64,000 nt of DNA from Chitinophagaceae bacterium UBA1931 (GTDB taxonomy: Bacteria; Bacteroidota; Bacteroidia; Chitinophagales; Chitinophagaceae). The stretch spans positions 1,663,889-1,727,888 of the forward strand of contig DDFJ01000004.1 in NCBI GenBank assembly GCA_002337125.1, in the 5' to 3' direction. Of this stretch, positions 33,261 through 43,019 are shown piece by piece. The position numbers and the translations under genes were made by a program. A model generated the notes under the pieces. That model was not told the origin of the DNA and did not search any database. It was given only the letters and a program-made list of their open reading frames with translations. Every line of letters begins with the position of its first letter. The stretch's first letter is position 1.

Positions 33261-34375
33261 TCAGTTACTAATTTTTTAAGAGCTGCTTTTGTAGGCAAAT
33301 ACAATTTGTATTGCGATGCAAAAATTTGTCTGTTATCTTTTGGTAGCGTTATTTCAACAACAGCATCGGATTTGTCTTTACAAATAATAATGCCGATGGT
33401 TGGTTGTTCAAAGTCCTGCTTTACAAACCGGTCGTAATAATTTACATACATCTGCATTTGTCCAATATCCTGGTGTTTGAGCTTGCCAATTTTCAGATCT
33501 ACCAATACAAAACATTTTAAAAGGCGATTATATAAAACAAGATCAACATAAAAGTTTTCTTCATCAAATGAAAACCGCACCTGCCTGCCCTGAAATAAAA
33601 ATCCTTTACCCAGCTCTAATAAGAAGTGTTCAATTTTATTAATGATGGCTGTTTCTAAATCGGTTTCAGAGTAGCTGGTTTTATCATCCAATCCTAAAAA
33701 CTCCAATACATAGGGAGTTTTTAAAACATCTTCAGGCTTTTCTATTATTTGGCCTTTAGTGGCAAGTTGCTTTACTTTCTTTTTGTCTTTACTTAACGAG
33801 AGTCTTTCAAACAGGCCGCTATCTAATTGTCGTTGCAGTTCCCGTACACTCCAGTTACCCTGCGTGGCTTCAATTTCATAAAATGATCGTTCATCTTCAT
33901 TTTCTATACGACTAAGAATAACATAGTGCGACCATGATAATGGAAAAACATCTGCAAAAGATTTCCGAGGCTCTGTCTCGGATTTTGCTTTACTTAAATA
34001 TTTCGCAGACACTGTCTGCGGTTTTTTCTTTGTTGTCAATTCCGCAGACAGTGTCTGCGGAATCGGCAGTTGATTTTTTCTATTCTCAAAAGAAATATAG
34101 AACAATCGCATTTGTTCTATATTTCTTTCTGAAAATCCATTACCAAATTGCCTGGTGAGTTGTTTACTTAGTTGTTTTATTGTTTCACTGCCATAAGATG
34201 CTTTAATTCTTCCTTTTTGCTCATTTTCAACGATAAGTCTTCCAATATTAAAATAACTAAACACCATTACACTATTGGTTTGTCTTACCACATGCTGCCG
34301 GGCAACTTGTACTAATTCAATAGCCTGTTTTATAAAAGCATCTGATTGTTTTGTTGATAGAGTTGACTTAGCCAT
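33257..34375 (-). CDS. DUF1016 (YhcG-type) PD-(D/E)XK nuclease
   Basis: 372 residues. The N-terminal DUF1016 helical domain (about 15-165) includes YFNIGRLIVE, FSERNIEQMRLFY and LSWSHYVILSRIENEDERSFYE. The C-terminal nuclease domain (about 200-360) has FYVDLVLYN, FVLVDLKIGKL and the Gln motif of QDIGQMQMYVNYYD. YhcG-family proteins often travel with restriction and defence loci. Between residues 100 and 140 an insertion repeats PQTLSAEL and PQTVSAKY, encoded by near-perfect DNA palindromes. It lies 4 nt after the SNF2 gene and overlaps the methylase start. Confidence 0.88.
   Translation of the reverse strand: MAKSTLSTKQSDAFIKQAIELVQVARQHVVRQTNSVMVFSYFNIGRLIVENEQKGRIKASYGSETIKQLSKQLTRQFGNGFSERNIEQMRLFYISFENRKNQLPIPQTLSAELTTKKKPQTVSAKYLSKAKSETEPRKSFADVFPLSWSHYVILSRIENEDERSFYEIEATQGNWSVRELQRQLDSGLFERLSLSKDKKKVKQLATKGQIIEKPEDVLKTPYVLEFLGLDDKTSYSETDLETAIINKIEHFLLELGKGFLFQGRQVRFSFDEENFYVDLVLYNRLLKCFVLVDLKIGKLKHQDIGQMQMYVNYYDRFVKQDFEQPTIGIIICKDKSDAVVEITLPKDNRQIFASQYKLYLPTKAALKKLVTE
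33963..34062. repeat. Palindromic repeats inside the DUF1016 gene
   Basis: CCGCAGACA/TGTCTGCGG-type palindromes lie at 34043-34061 and about 34003-34021. A diverged one (CCGAGGCTCTGTCTCGG) is at 33965-33981. Each is read through in frame. Confidence 0.85.
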
Positions 34376-34379
34376 AACA

Positions 34380-37262
34380 CTATAATTTAGGATTTGGAAT
34401 TAACACATACACCCCTAAAATATCGGGCGGCAATACCGGTGTAACGGCTTCAAATCTTTTTGCGCCTATATATTTGGCAAAACGGGTATGTGCATTCACC
34501 AATTCATCGGAACGCTTTTCAACTACCTTGATAAAATCGGGATGCAATTGTTTGAAGTGTTCCAGTTCCTTTTCAAATATGAGTTCCTGCCTTTCAGTGC
34601 TTAGGTCTAATGCATTCGATGAATGCAATAGTTCTTTACAGCGGTCAATATCGAGTGCATTGATGCCATCAGGTGTTTGTTCATAACCCCAGAGGAACAT
34701 TTCTTCCGATACCATTTCGTTTTGCCTGCTTACTTCACGAATTACATTACGAACACGGAATTGTATTAAAGTAGTTTGTGTTGATACAGCATCAGTGCGG
34801 AAAACAGAAGCTCTTGCAGCTTTATTACCTTTTCTTTCCTTATCCAATGAGTTGGCAATAATGCGGTGGCACAACTGTTCTACAAAGCGATGATTGCGGC
34901 CAATGTAACGGAAACCTTGTGGAGTGGGTGACTGAAACGAAATATGAATTTTATCGCCTTGGCCTAAGGCAGATGCCATCCATTCGTCCATGTTGAGTTT
35001 TCTAAAGATGTAGCCACCTTCAACGGTTTCAAAGTTTGCTCCCAATAATTTAGAAGCTGCAATTACAAATGTTTCCAGAGTGACAACATCTCCAATAGCT
35101 TCATCCACCTCATGTAAATCTTTCTTTACCTCTTCCGGCATGATGCTTTCATGGGCAAAAATGGAACGGATTTTTTCTGCCTTTTCCCTGGCCGCTTCAA
35201 TTTCATTGGTTATCTCCGCATCCAGTTCGTCTAACTCCGGGCTTGTACCAAAATCCAGTCGCATTTGCCTGGAAAAGCGGTTTTGAGCCTTGTCGGGATT
35301 GAGGAGTACTTCTTTCAATACCTTGTCCATCACGGAACGGTTATCATCCGCCAATGCAATGCTCACACCGGAAGTGTTTTGAATACGTTGTATTTTCTCG
35401 ATGATGATTTTGAGCACCACGACATCAATGGGGTTGTCTTCTCCAAACAGCACTTTTACATCAATTGTGTTTTGATGATTCCCGTTCTTATCAATCCATC
35501 CTGGTTGTCCGTAACGATCCACACGACCTTCTCTTTGTTCTAAACGGTTGGGGTTCCAGGGCAAATCATAATGCAAGATGGCATTGAATTTATCTTGCAG
35601 GTTGATGCCCTCACTTAAACAATCGGTAGCCACCAAAACTCTTTGTTGGCTTTTGGCCATTTCATCAATTTTTTCCCTGCGTTCCTCATCGCTCAATTCG
35701 CTGGTAATAGCTCTTACATCTACATCTTTCGGTAAATATTCTTTTAGAATCTTAGCTACATACTCTGCAGTGGCAATAAAGCGGCAGAATATAATAGGAC
35801 TTTGCCCTTTGTTAATCCAAACCTTAATTTGCTCTGCACAGCGTTTTACCTTTTGGTCTTTTTCAATACTTGTTAATTCAGCTGCCTTTTGAGACAGGCG
35901 ATGTAATACATTCCATTCAGTTTCGCTAAGGCCAGCACGGTCAATAATCTCCACCTGTTCCGTATCGCTTTGCTCATCCCATTTCTCAACAATCGGATTT
36001 TCCTTTAACTCATCTGCTGTTATCTCATCCTGCTCACTTAGTCTTGATTTTCTTTTTTGCAGCATCTCAAAACCTGCTGCCGGGCTACTCATTACTCCTC
36101 TCAGTAAAGAAAGGGCTGCAAAGTATTTTATACGTGCTTTGTTTTCAGTAACAGCTTCTGTGCTGATACCCCTTGCAAATTTTAGTACGTCCTGATAGAG
36201 TTTGTAATAATCGGATGAGGCAGATAATATGTAGGGTAATTCTTCCGTAGTCCGCTTTGGAAATGGAGTTTCTTCATCTAACCATTTCTCAATATTCTTT
36301 CTTTTGCGCTGTATGAAATGGGCGGCCACTTTTCTTTTTTCGGAAGTTGTCAGGTCAGCAAAGTCATAGTTTTCAAATTCCGGATTTACCAAGCCAAGTA
36401 AGGATTTAAATTCACCATCCTTACCACTGTGCGGAGTGGCAGTCAACAACAGCAAATGTTGTTGTTCTTTCGATCCGATCTTTTCCAAAAGTTCATAACG
36501 CTGCTGGCTTTGGCTTTTTTTATTCGCATCCAGATTTTTGGTGCAGGAGTGAGCTTCATCTACAATTACCAGATCAGGAACATCCTTTAAAAAAGCCGGC
36601 ATCTTGGTAGAACCGTTTTTTACATAGTCAATGGAAACTACCTGGTAAGGGTAATAATTGAATACATTCAATGTATCATCTCCAACAATCTTTCTTTCTA
36701 ATGCAGCTACAGTACTAGACCGGATGATGACAGCATCTATATCTAATTTGTCTGCCAATTCTTTTTGCCATTGTTCGCAAAGGTGCGGAGGACATAAAAC
36801 AGCAAAAGTTTTGATGGCACCTCTTTCCAACAACTCCCGTAAAATGAGGATGGCTTCGATAGTTTTACCAATACCGACATCATCAGCAATGAGTAACCTG
36901 GTAATTGGTTGCTTTAAAGCCATTATAAGCGGAACTAATTGATATGAGCGGGGACGGAATGAAAGCTTCCCCATACAACGGAAGGGTCCGCTTACCTGGC
37001 GGAATGAAAGTCTTGCAGCATCATATAACAGTTTAGCAGTAAGAAAACTATCTAAGTCAGTTTTGGCAGGCAATTCAAAATTGTCCTCTTCTATTTTATC
37101 AAAAGGTTGCAGTACAGGTTCAAATACAGAAATCATTTCATCATCAGAGCCACCCAAAGGTTTCAACAAAATGATTTCGCTGTCAGATGATGGTTGTATT
37201 ACACATCTTCTTCCTCTGAACTTTACCAGTTTTCCTGGCTTTTTTAATTTGCTGTCAATCAT
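34380..37262 (-). CDS. SNF2-family helicase, DrmD-like
   Basis: 960 residues. Helicase motifs are Walker A ADDVGIGKT (126-134), VIVDEAHSC (DEAH at 235-238), LLLTATPHSG, LVATDCLSEGINLQ and QREGRVDRYGQPGW. The spacing matches RapA/SNF2-type translocases that act on double-stranded DNA. DrmD, the SNF2 protein of class 1 DISARM, has this size and is likewise found next to a DrmMI methylase. It starts 5 nt after the giant helicase gene, so the two are surely co-transcribed. The DrmD assignment is by architecture and context, not by search. Confidence 0.82.
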   Translation of the reverse strand: MIDSKLKKPGKLVKFRGRRCVIQPSSDSEIILLKPLGGSDDEMISVFEPVLQPFDKIEEDNFELPAKTDLDSFLTAKLLYDAARLSFRQVSGPFRCMGKLSFRPRSYQLVPLIMALKQPITRLLIADDVGIGKTIEAILILRELLERGAIKTFAVLCPPHLCEQWQKELADKLDIDAVIIRSSTVAALERKIVGDDTLNVFNYYPYQVVSIDYVKNGSTKMPAFLKDVPDLVIVDEAHSCTKNLDANKKSQSQQRYELLEKIGSKEQQHLLLLTATPHSGKDGEFKSLLGLVNPEFENYDFADLTTSEKRKVAAHFIQRKRKNIEKWLDEETPFPKRTTEELPYILSASSDYYKLYQDVLKFARGISTEAVTENKARIKYFAALSLLRGVMSSPAAGFEMLQKRKSRLSEQDEITADELKENPIVEKWDEQSDTEQVEIIDRAGLSETEWNVLHRLSQKAAELTSIEKDQKVKRCAEQIKVWINKGQSPIIFCRFIATAEYVAKILKEYLPKDVDVRAITSELSDEERREKIDEMAKSQQRVLVATDCLSEGINLQDKFNAILHYDLPWNPNRLEQREGRVDRYGQPGWIDKNGNHQNTIDVKVLFGEDNPIDVVVLKIIIEKIQRIQNTSGVSIALADDNRSVMDKVLKEVLLNPDKAQNRFSRQMRLDFGTSPELDELDAEITNEIEAAREKAEKIRSIFAHESIMPEEVKKDLHEVDEAIGDVVTLETFVIAASKLLGANFETVEGGYIFRKLNMDEWMASALGQGDKIHISFQSPTPQGFRYIGRNHRFVEQLCHRIIANSLDKERKGNKAARASVFRTDAVSTQTTLIQFRVRNVIREVSRQNEMVSEEMFLWGYEQTPDGINALDIDRCKELLHSSNALDLSTERQELIFEKELEHFKQLHPDFIKVVEKRSDELVNAHTRFAKYIGAKRFEAVTPVLPPDILGVYVLIPNPKL

Positions 37263-37267
37263 AGTGC

Positions 37268-40200
37268 TTAACGTACTTTTCTAAAAACATCTTGTCTTCT
37301 TGTTACAAAGGAGGATACTTCTTCGGTTGTTTCATCCCACACTAATACATCGAATCCTGCCAGTTCAATGGTTTTACGCTTTTTTTCATCGTCGGCTTTC
37401 ACAATGGATTTCTTATGAATGCCGCCATCCACAAAAATCAAAGCCTTTTCCTTTTCGTATACAAAATCGGGCTGTACATAAAACTGCTCCATATTGTGAT
37501 TTGTATAATCAGGCAAACGATAACCGTTGTGATATAAATAATCCAGTAGTATTATTTCACCAGGACTGCGATGATGCAGCCCCTTCTTCAATACTTCATA
37601 TTTCCCTTCGTATGTGCCTCCTATAGTGTCATCAGGATTTGATGCAATCAATAGCTCCAATGCCTTGATGACAGAATGCCGATCAATTTTGCCATGATCC
37701 ATTTGGTTGTAATAGGAAAGCAAGTCATCATAACTGGCTTTTGGTCGGAGTGGAAACAAATCTTCCTTAGCAGTATAATCGTATCCGCATATTTTGTAGG
37801 CTTCCATAAAAATGTCACGGAGCTTAACCGGATTACGGGAAATATCTTTTAGCACTCCAATACTACCCTCAGCAGATTCATACAACATAATATTCTTATA
37901 CTCACTGCCCCCCATGAGCTTGGCATCAATCTCCACCGGCTCTATGTTGTATATTTTTTCTATGGCTTTTTCCAAGGCATACTGCATGGTAATCACCCCT
38001 TCCTCTGTTAACCCAAGCGATTTTACCGGCTGTATGTACAGCACATCAGAAGTATCATAAGTGTACAGCATGATGTTTTGAATCGGGTCTTCCGGATTGG
38101 GTTTTACCAGTTGCTTTTTTGTTTTAAAGAAACCCGTCTTTGTTCCAATATCAAAACCATCATCTCTACCCCTCCGCCATTTTTTATTGAGTAGAATCAA
38201 TTTTGCAGCTGGTGCATAAAACAACTTCATCAATTCATCGCCATCTACCGTTAGCTTAATCTTGGTGGCATCCTGAAGGCTATCTGCAGTGTTTAAATAC
38301 AATTCGGTAATGTACCCTTCAGAGGTACGCACCTCTTCCATACAGGAAATGCGTTCAGAATTCTCCGATTGAGCTTCCTCTAATTCCAACAAATTCTGAT
38401 GCAGTTCTATATTGCTTGCAGTAAACTGAACACCGGTAATAGGGTCTTGATTCTTTCCTTTGCCTTCATCTTTTCCAAGAAAGGCGTAATTGGTTTCCTT
38501 TGAAATTTTGATTTCAGAAAGGTCAAGCGACACATCATTAGGCGTAATGCGAATTACCTTATACTTCCCGCCATTATGATAAATAAGATTGTTAGGGCCA
38601 AACTCCTTTAAGCCAATGAAACGAGGTCTTGAAATGGCTTCATTTCTGTCTTTGCCGCCAAGAAAAACACGAATCGGTAAGCGAGTGAAGTTGTAGCCAG
38701 GGAGAAAGCCCTCTGAAGCCAAGTACCTGAAAGTATAGAACTCGGAAAGTGTTGAGTTCTTACTTTTATCAGACTGATTCTCCAACAGGCTTTTTCTATC
38801 CTTTGCCCGCATATATGAAATGTTTGCCAGTTTCTTTATCTCCGGGTCTTTTACTATCGGGCTGATATGGGTTTCATGCGCTTCATTCATTTGTCGTATG
38901 GCATCTAAATACATCTTGCGCCAGCGTAGTAATGCTTTTTCAAGTTTAGAGGGAACGTCTTTTATTTCTTTATGCAACCAAATCGGAGTATACCATTTTG
39001 TCTCTTGCAGATCTTTAATTCCGTTGATAACTTCCAATACAGTTCTCTTAATTTCATCAAATCGGGAATCAATTACATCCTGATAGGTTGCCTTAATGTC
39101 TTGTTTGAGTTTGTAGGTTCCGCCTGTAATGTCTATCAAGTCAACCAGAGAAGGCTTAAATTCTTCGGCATTCAGGAATAAAAGGACGGTTGCATTTATA
39201 TGCGAACGAATTAATTCTTCGTTGGTTAAATCAATTCTCGGCGCCTGCACTACACCGGCAACCATTTTTACAGGATTTGCGAAATAGTGTTTATCGTGTG
39301 GAGAAACTTTAGAAGCATAAGTAAATACCAACGCAGATTGGCCGCTTCGACCGGCACGTCCACTACGCTGTGCATAGTTTGCAGGACTTGGGGGCACATT
39401 TCGCATATGAACGATGTTGAGTGATGAAATATCAATACCCAACTCCATAGTAGGAGAACAATACAATGCACTTAACTCTACTCCTTCGTTAAATTTTTCT
39501 TCTCTTTCGATCTTTTCTTCATTTTTTATCTGGCCTGTATGCTCGGCAGCTATGTATGATTTTGGAAGTGTAGAAAAATTCTCCTGGTAGAGCTTTTGAA
39601 AGTAGAGATGTGGTTTAATCTTAACCTCATCATCAAGCGTTATTAATGAAGTTTTATCAGCTGTTACAGTTGCCAAATCGCCTTTCTTCCACAGTACCGT
39701 TGAAAGGATCAATTGGTAGGCATCTTTATCTCCTTTTTCTGCTTTTATATTAACTTTCTTCAAGTAATGAGCTTCGGCTAAAGCACCCAAAAGTGCTTTC
39801 ATGAAAACATGATAATCGTTTCCTGATGGCGGAGTTTTTCCATCCTTTCTAAACTCGTGTTTGATGTAACGAGCCAATCTACTGGATGGACCGATACTTT
39901 GAATGAATGTCTCTCTTGTGGCTTTATCAGCCCCTTGCACAGAAAGGAAATTGGGAGCATCCAGTTTTTCGCCTTTGTCTAAAGACCAAAGTTTCTCCTT
40001 ATTCAATTGCTGGTTTAACTCTCCTTCAATCCGTAACCTATTTTCATAACGCAGCATGTCATAATCAACAGCATACATATTTCTGAAGTAGTTCAACACT
40101 TGCAGTATAAATTCCTTCCGCTTGTCAATTGTCCAGTCTTTTAATAAATCTACATTGCTCCATAGTGTTTCATCAGCCACATCCTTATCAATATTCTTGT

Positions 40201-42466
40201 AGCTTATTTCTAATAGAGCTGTTTGTTCAAGGTTAGGTAAAATATATCGCCAGCCTCTTTTTAAATCCTGAATGATGCGATAAGCTATGTAGTTTCTAAG
40301 GGCTTCAAGATTATCTTCATTCGGTCGATTAGGATTTGGGGCCGGATTGGTGGCGTAATCTTTTTCAGGCAAGTTAAGGGCTTCCTGAACCTTGAATATC
40401 AAGTCAGATATTTTTAAAGATTCTGTGCTGCTGCTCAACACTTTTTCAATTGCGGAACGCAAATGAACTACCTGTATGAAATCATTGAAGTGCCCGGCTT
40501 GCAAAGAAGCGTCCTGCCTGTTATCGGTAAAGCTCATGAGCTTCTGCTCTTTCAAAACTTTGCCCTGACGATAGAGTGCCAGTAAAGTTTGAAGTGTTAT
40601 AAGTGTTGTTGAAGTAGAACGACCCTCATTGCCCAAAGAAATCAATTTTGATTTTTCACTTAGTTTAGGTTCCAGATAAATTAATCCACAGGTGGGATCA
40701 TAAATAAGTGGGGCAGGAATAAACCAGCCTTTCTCACCTCCATTAGGTGTTTCAGAAAAAGAGCCATCTCTTGTTATATAGATTTCCTTGGGTAACAAAA
40801 AATCTTTAGATGGATCGATTTTATCACCGGCTTTGTTTTTCCATGAAGCTGGAAGTAATTCCAGAAATTCGTTTATATCTACGTTATATCCCTTATCGAA
40901 TAAAATATAACCATCTTTATAATCATCAGCACTACGGCTTTTGACTTTTTTGACTTTGATGCCATCATTAGCTTTCAGGTCATCATCGTTTTTAGGATTT
41001 TGATTCTCATTGAAATCTCTAAATACCAGTTTGGTCTCATTAAGTTCCTTTCTAACACAAATAAACTCAATGCCACTTACCCTGCTAAATACAGTTTGAA
41101 AGACCGGAACTTCAGTTTTATCTGCACCAAGTTTCACAAATGGATTTGGCTCTAAGGTTATATGCCTTTTATCGGCATCTTCAAGGGTCACATATACATA
41201 GCCAGTTTGGGAGATAAACTGATGCAACTTAAACGGTAATACTGTGTCTTTTTTCTTATCCTTAGCACTTTGTATGTTCAGTGATTCAGCCCAAACTAAT
41301 ATCTCTATTAATTTTTGTTCACTGGCAGATGTGTCAATGCCAGTTAGTTCGGAAAATGCAGTAGCAATGGATTTTAGAGACTGTGGTTCATTTCTCCGTT
41401 TGTGAATACCCTCGTTTCGAATGGCAATGGACCTTTCAAGCCAAATTGCAATTGGATTTTGCAGAATGGCATTTCTTGAACGGTCATTGATAGGAGTATA
41501 AAAGGAATCAACAAGCTGATCCCTTTTTGGGATAATATCATTTGTGGAATAAGTCAGCGATTCAACAATAATATCATCAGGAAGAAAACTGCCATCAAAG
41601 AAACGAGAAGCAACTTTTGCGACTTCACCCTTTTGCTCATCAATCGAACCAGTTGCCATTGTTGCTGATGTGCCAATACAAATGATGTTCTTATTTTTCG
41701 CAGCAGCTTTAATTCTTCTGTTTAACAGTGAAACATCTGCGCCCTGTCTGCCTTTGTAAACATGTAACTCATCATACACCAAAAATTCAACATTATCCAA
41801 GAAAGAATTTCTTAAACTTTCATCCGTTTTTCTTACCATCAATAATTCAAGCATCATATAATTGGTAAGTAGAATATCGGGTGGATTTGCAATCACTTTA
41901 TCCCTGTCTTCTTGCTTTTCCTGCCCGGTGTATTTCGCATATGTAAAAGGAAAACTGTGACCTGTATGCCTTCTGTAATTTTCCTCAAAACCAACTAAAG
42001 CCAATTCTTGTGAATTGATGAGTGCATTCAACGGATAAACGATAATAGCTTTTATGCCAGGCGTACCAGTATTCTTGAAGAGATGATTGAAGATAGTTGA
42101 TATGTACGTTAAACTTTTACCTGAACCAGTTCCAGATGTAACAACAAAACCTCTTCCTTCATTTCCTTTAATGATTGCTTCCGTTTGATGCTTATATATT
42201 TCCCATGATTTGTTTTCAGCATCATAAAAAATATTATTGAACTCTTTCGATAGAATACCTTTGTTGACAAGGTCTTCAACGCTTCCACCCGACTCAAACG
42301 AAGGATTAAATTGAATCAAGGGTTCGGGATATAAATTTCCTGATGCAAATTCTTTTTTTACTGTCTCAAGAATTTTATAATCAGAAATATTGATAAAGCT
42401 GTCTATGTATAATTTGTAATCATCGAGTATTTCTCTGTGTAAGTCAAAGATGTTTTTTGTAGCCAT
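37268..42466 (-). CDS. Giant helicase with DUF1998-like region and C-terminal Vsr-like nuclease
   Basis: 1732 residues. The N-terminal DEAD/DEAH core has Walker A SGTGSGKS (111-118), VYDELHVYKGRQG (DELH 232-235) and GTSATM (265-270). Motif VI is QRSGRAGRSG (about 1025-1035). A DUF1998-like region (about 1440-1620) ends in YDDLLSYYNQMDHGKIDRH. The cysteines normally found there (GCYxCL) are replaced by ASYDDL. The last 80 residues form a Vsr/PD-(D/E)XK-like nuclease: QPDFVYEKEKALIFVDGGIH then KKRKTIELAGFDVLVW. It resembles DISARM DrmA and DrmB joined with a nuclease. First gene of the operon. Confidence 0.8.
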   Translation of the reverse strand: MATKNIFDLHREILDDYKLYIDSFINISDYKILETVKKEFASGNLYPEPLIQFNPSFESGGSVEDLVNKGILSKEFNNIFYDAENKSWEIYKHQTEAIIKGNEGRGFVVTSGTGSGKSLTYISTIFNHLFKNTGTPGIKAIIVYPLNALINSQELALVGFEENYRRHTGHSFPFTYAKYTGQEKQEDRDKVIANPPDILLTNYMMLELLMVRKTDESLRNSFLDNVEFLVYDELHVYKGRQGADVSLLNRRIKAAAKNKNIICIGTSATMATGSIDEQKGEVAKVASRFFDGSFLPDDIIVESLTYSTNDIIPKRDQLVDSFYTPINDRSRNAILQNPIAIWLERSIAIRNEGIHKRRNEPQSLKSIATAFSELTGIDTSASEQKLIEILVWAESLNIQSAKDKKKDTVLPFKLHQFISQTGYVYVTLEDADKRHITLEPNPFVKLGADKTEVPVFQTVFSRVSGIEFICVRKELNETKLVFRDFNENQNPKNDDDLKANDGIKVKKVKSRSADDYKDGYILFDKGYNVDINEFLELLPASWKNKAGDKIDPSKDFLLPKEIYITRDGSFSETPNGGEKGWFIPAPLIYDPTCGLIYLEPKLSEKSKLISLGNEGRSTSTTLITLQTLLALYRQGKVLKEQKLMSFTDNRQDASLQAGHFNDFIQVVHLRSAIEKVLSSSTESLKISDLIFKVQEALNLPEKDYATNPAPNPNRPNEDNLEALRNYIAYRIIQDLKRGWRYILPNLEQTALLEISYKNIDKDVADETLWSNVDLLKDWTIDKRKEFILQVLNYFRNMYAVDYDMLRYENRLRIEGELNQQLNKEKLWSLDKGEKLDAPNFLSVQGADKATRETFIQSIGPSSRLARYIKHEFRKDGKTPPSGNDYHVFMKALLGALAEAHYLKKVNIKAEKGDKDAYQLILSTVLWKKGDLATVTADKTSLITLDDEVKIKPHLYFQKLYQENFSTLPKSYIAAEHTGQIKNEEKIEREEKFNEGVELSALYCSPTMELGIDISSLNIVHMRNVPPSPANYAQRSGRAGRSGQSALVFTYASKVSPHDKHYFANPVKMVAGVVQAPRIDLTNEELIRSHINATVLLFLNAEEFKPSLVDLIDITGGTYKLKQDIKATYQDVIDSRFDEIKRTVLEVINGIKDLQETKWYTPIWLHKEIKDVPSKLEKALLRWRKMYLDAIRQMNEAHETHISPIVKDPEIKKLANISYMRAKDRKSLLENQSDKSKNSTLSEFYTFRYLASEGFLPGYNFTRLPIRVFLGGKDRNEAISRPRFIGLKEFGPNNLIYHNGGKYKVIRITPNDVSLDLSEIKISKETNYAFLGKDEGKGKNQDPITGVQFTASNIELHQNLLELEEAQSENSERISCMEEVRTSEGYITELYLNTADSLQDATKIKLTVDGDELMKLFYAPAAKLILLNKKWRRGRDDGFDIGTKTGFFKTKKQLVKPNPEDPIQNIMLYTYDTSDVLYIQPVKSLGLTEEGVITMQYALEKAIEKIYNIEPVEIDAKLMGGSEYKNIMLYESAEGSIGVLKDISRNPVKLRDIFMEAYKICGYDYTAKEDLFPLRPKASYDDLLSYYNQMDHGKIDRHSVIKALELLIASNPDDTIGGTYEGKYEVLKKGLHHRSPGEIILLDYLYHNGYRLPDYTNHNMEQFYVQPDFVYEKEKALIFVDGGIHKKSIVKADDEKKRKTIELAGFDVLVWDETTEEVSSFVTRRQDVFRKVR

Positions 42467-42493
42467 TAATCGCCTTTTACATTATTCGAAAAT

Positions 42494-42517
42494 AAAATTG
42501 AAAATATATTCAATTTT
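42494..42517. promoter_or_regulatory. Perfect 9-bp inverted repeat upstream of the defence operon (candidate operator)
   Basis: AAAATTGAA and TTCAATTTT are separated by AATATA, 28 nt upstream of the giant helicase ATG. The AT-rich symmetry and position near the expected promoter fit a repressor site. No regulator gene is adjacent. Confidence 0.5.
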
Positions 42518-43019
42518 TAAAAGCAAAATTTACTTTTATTTATTGATTTAACTTTTAGTCTGGTAAATAATAAATCAGTGCTTATAAAAAGATTCTCGTT
42601 CACAGACCTTTTGAAATTTTCATATACCTCAAAAAGCTATTTTTATTATTCAAATTCCATAGATTAATACGTAAATGTAATAATTTGATAATTATTAATA
42701 TTGGTTTATATGTAATGCTGCGAAATTTTCGAAATTGTCAGGACTTCAACTCCTTGCTTTATTTGCCCTATATAAAACAACCCCTTCAGTCATTGTTATC
42801 CAGTAACGTTGTAAGGTTATTTCAGTACAAGCAAGGTATCCATCAGGCACAGGTAGTGCATACATAGAGCATGAAAATACCTTTGATTGTATAAAAATCC
42901 ATAACACAGCGAAGAATAGCATATCGCTTTTACTATCTTGTTGCTGCTTGCCCACCCGGGCAATCATCCCGATACAGATGAACCGGCCTTAGCCATTGTG
43001 GAGAACATTGAAGAAATGA
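42518..43019. other. AT-rich region upstream of the operon, with a possible gene remnant
   Basis: No intact gene was seen. The left 200 bases are strongly AT-rich and should hold the operon promoter. From about 42930 to 43033 the plus strand is open without a Met start and ends HPDTDEPALAIVENIEEMISAH then a stop, which reads like the C-terminus of a lost protein. The FMN reductase stop codon overlaps it. Confidence 0.35.

Noticed and set aside
25667..42466. Calling the operon a complete canonical DISARM system
   Set aside because: I see no PLD-type DrmC (no HxK motif pair) and no separate DrmA and DrmB; DUF1016 and the Septu-like genes are extra.
42685..42867. A 60-codon plus-strand frame upstream of the defence operon
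   Set aside because: Its composition reflects AT-rich DNA; no start signal or conserved residues.
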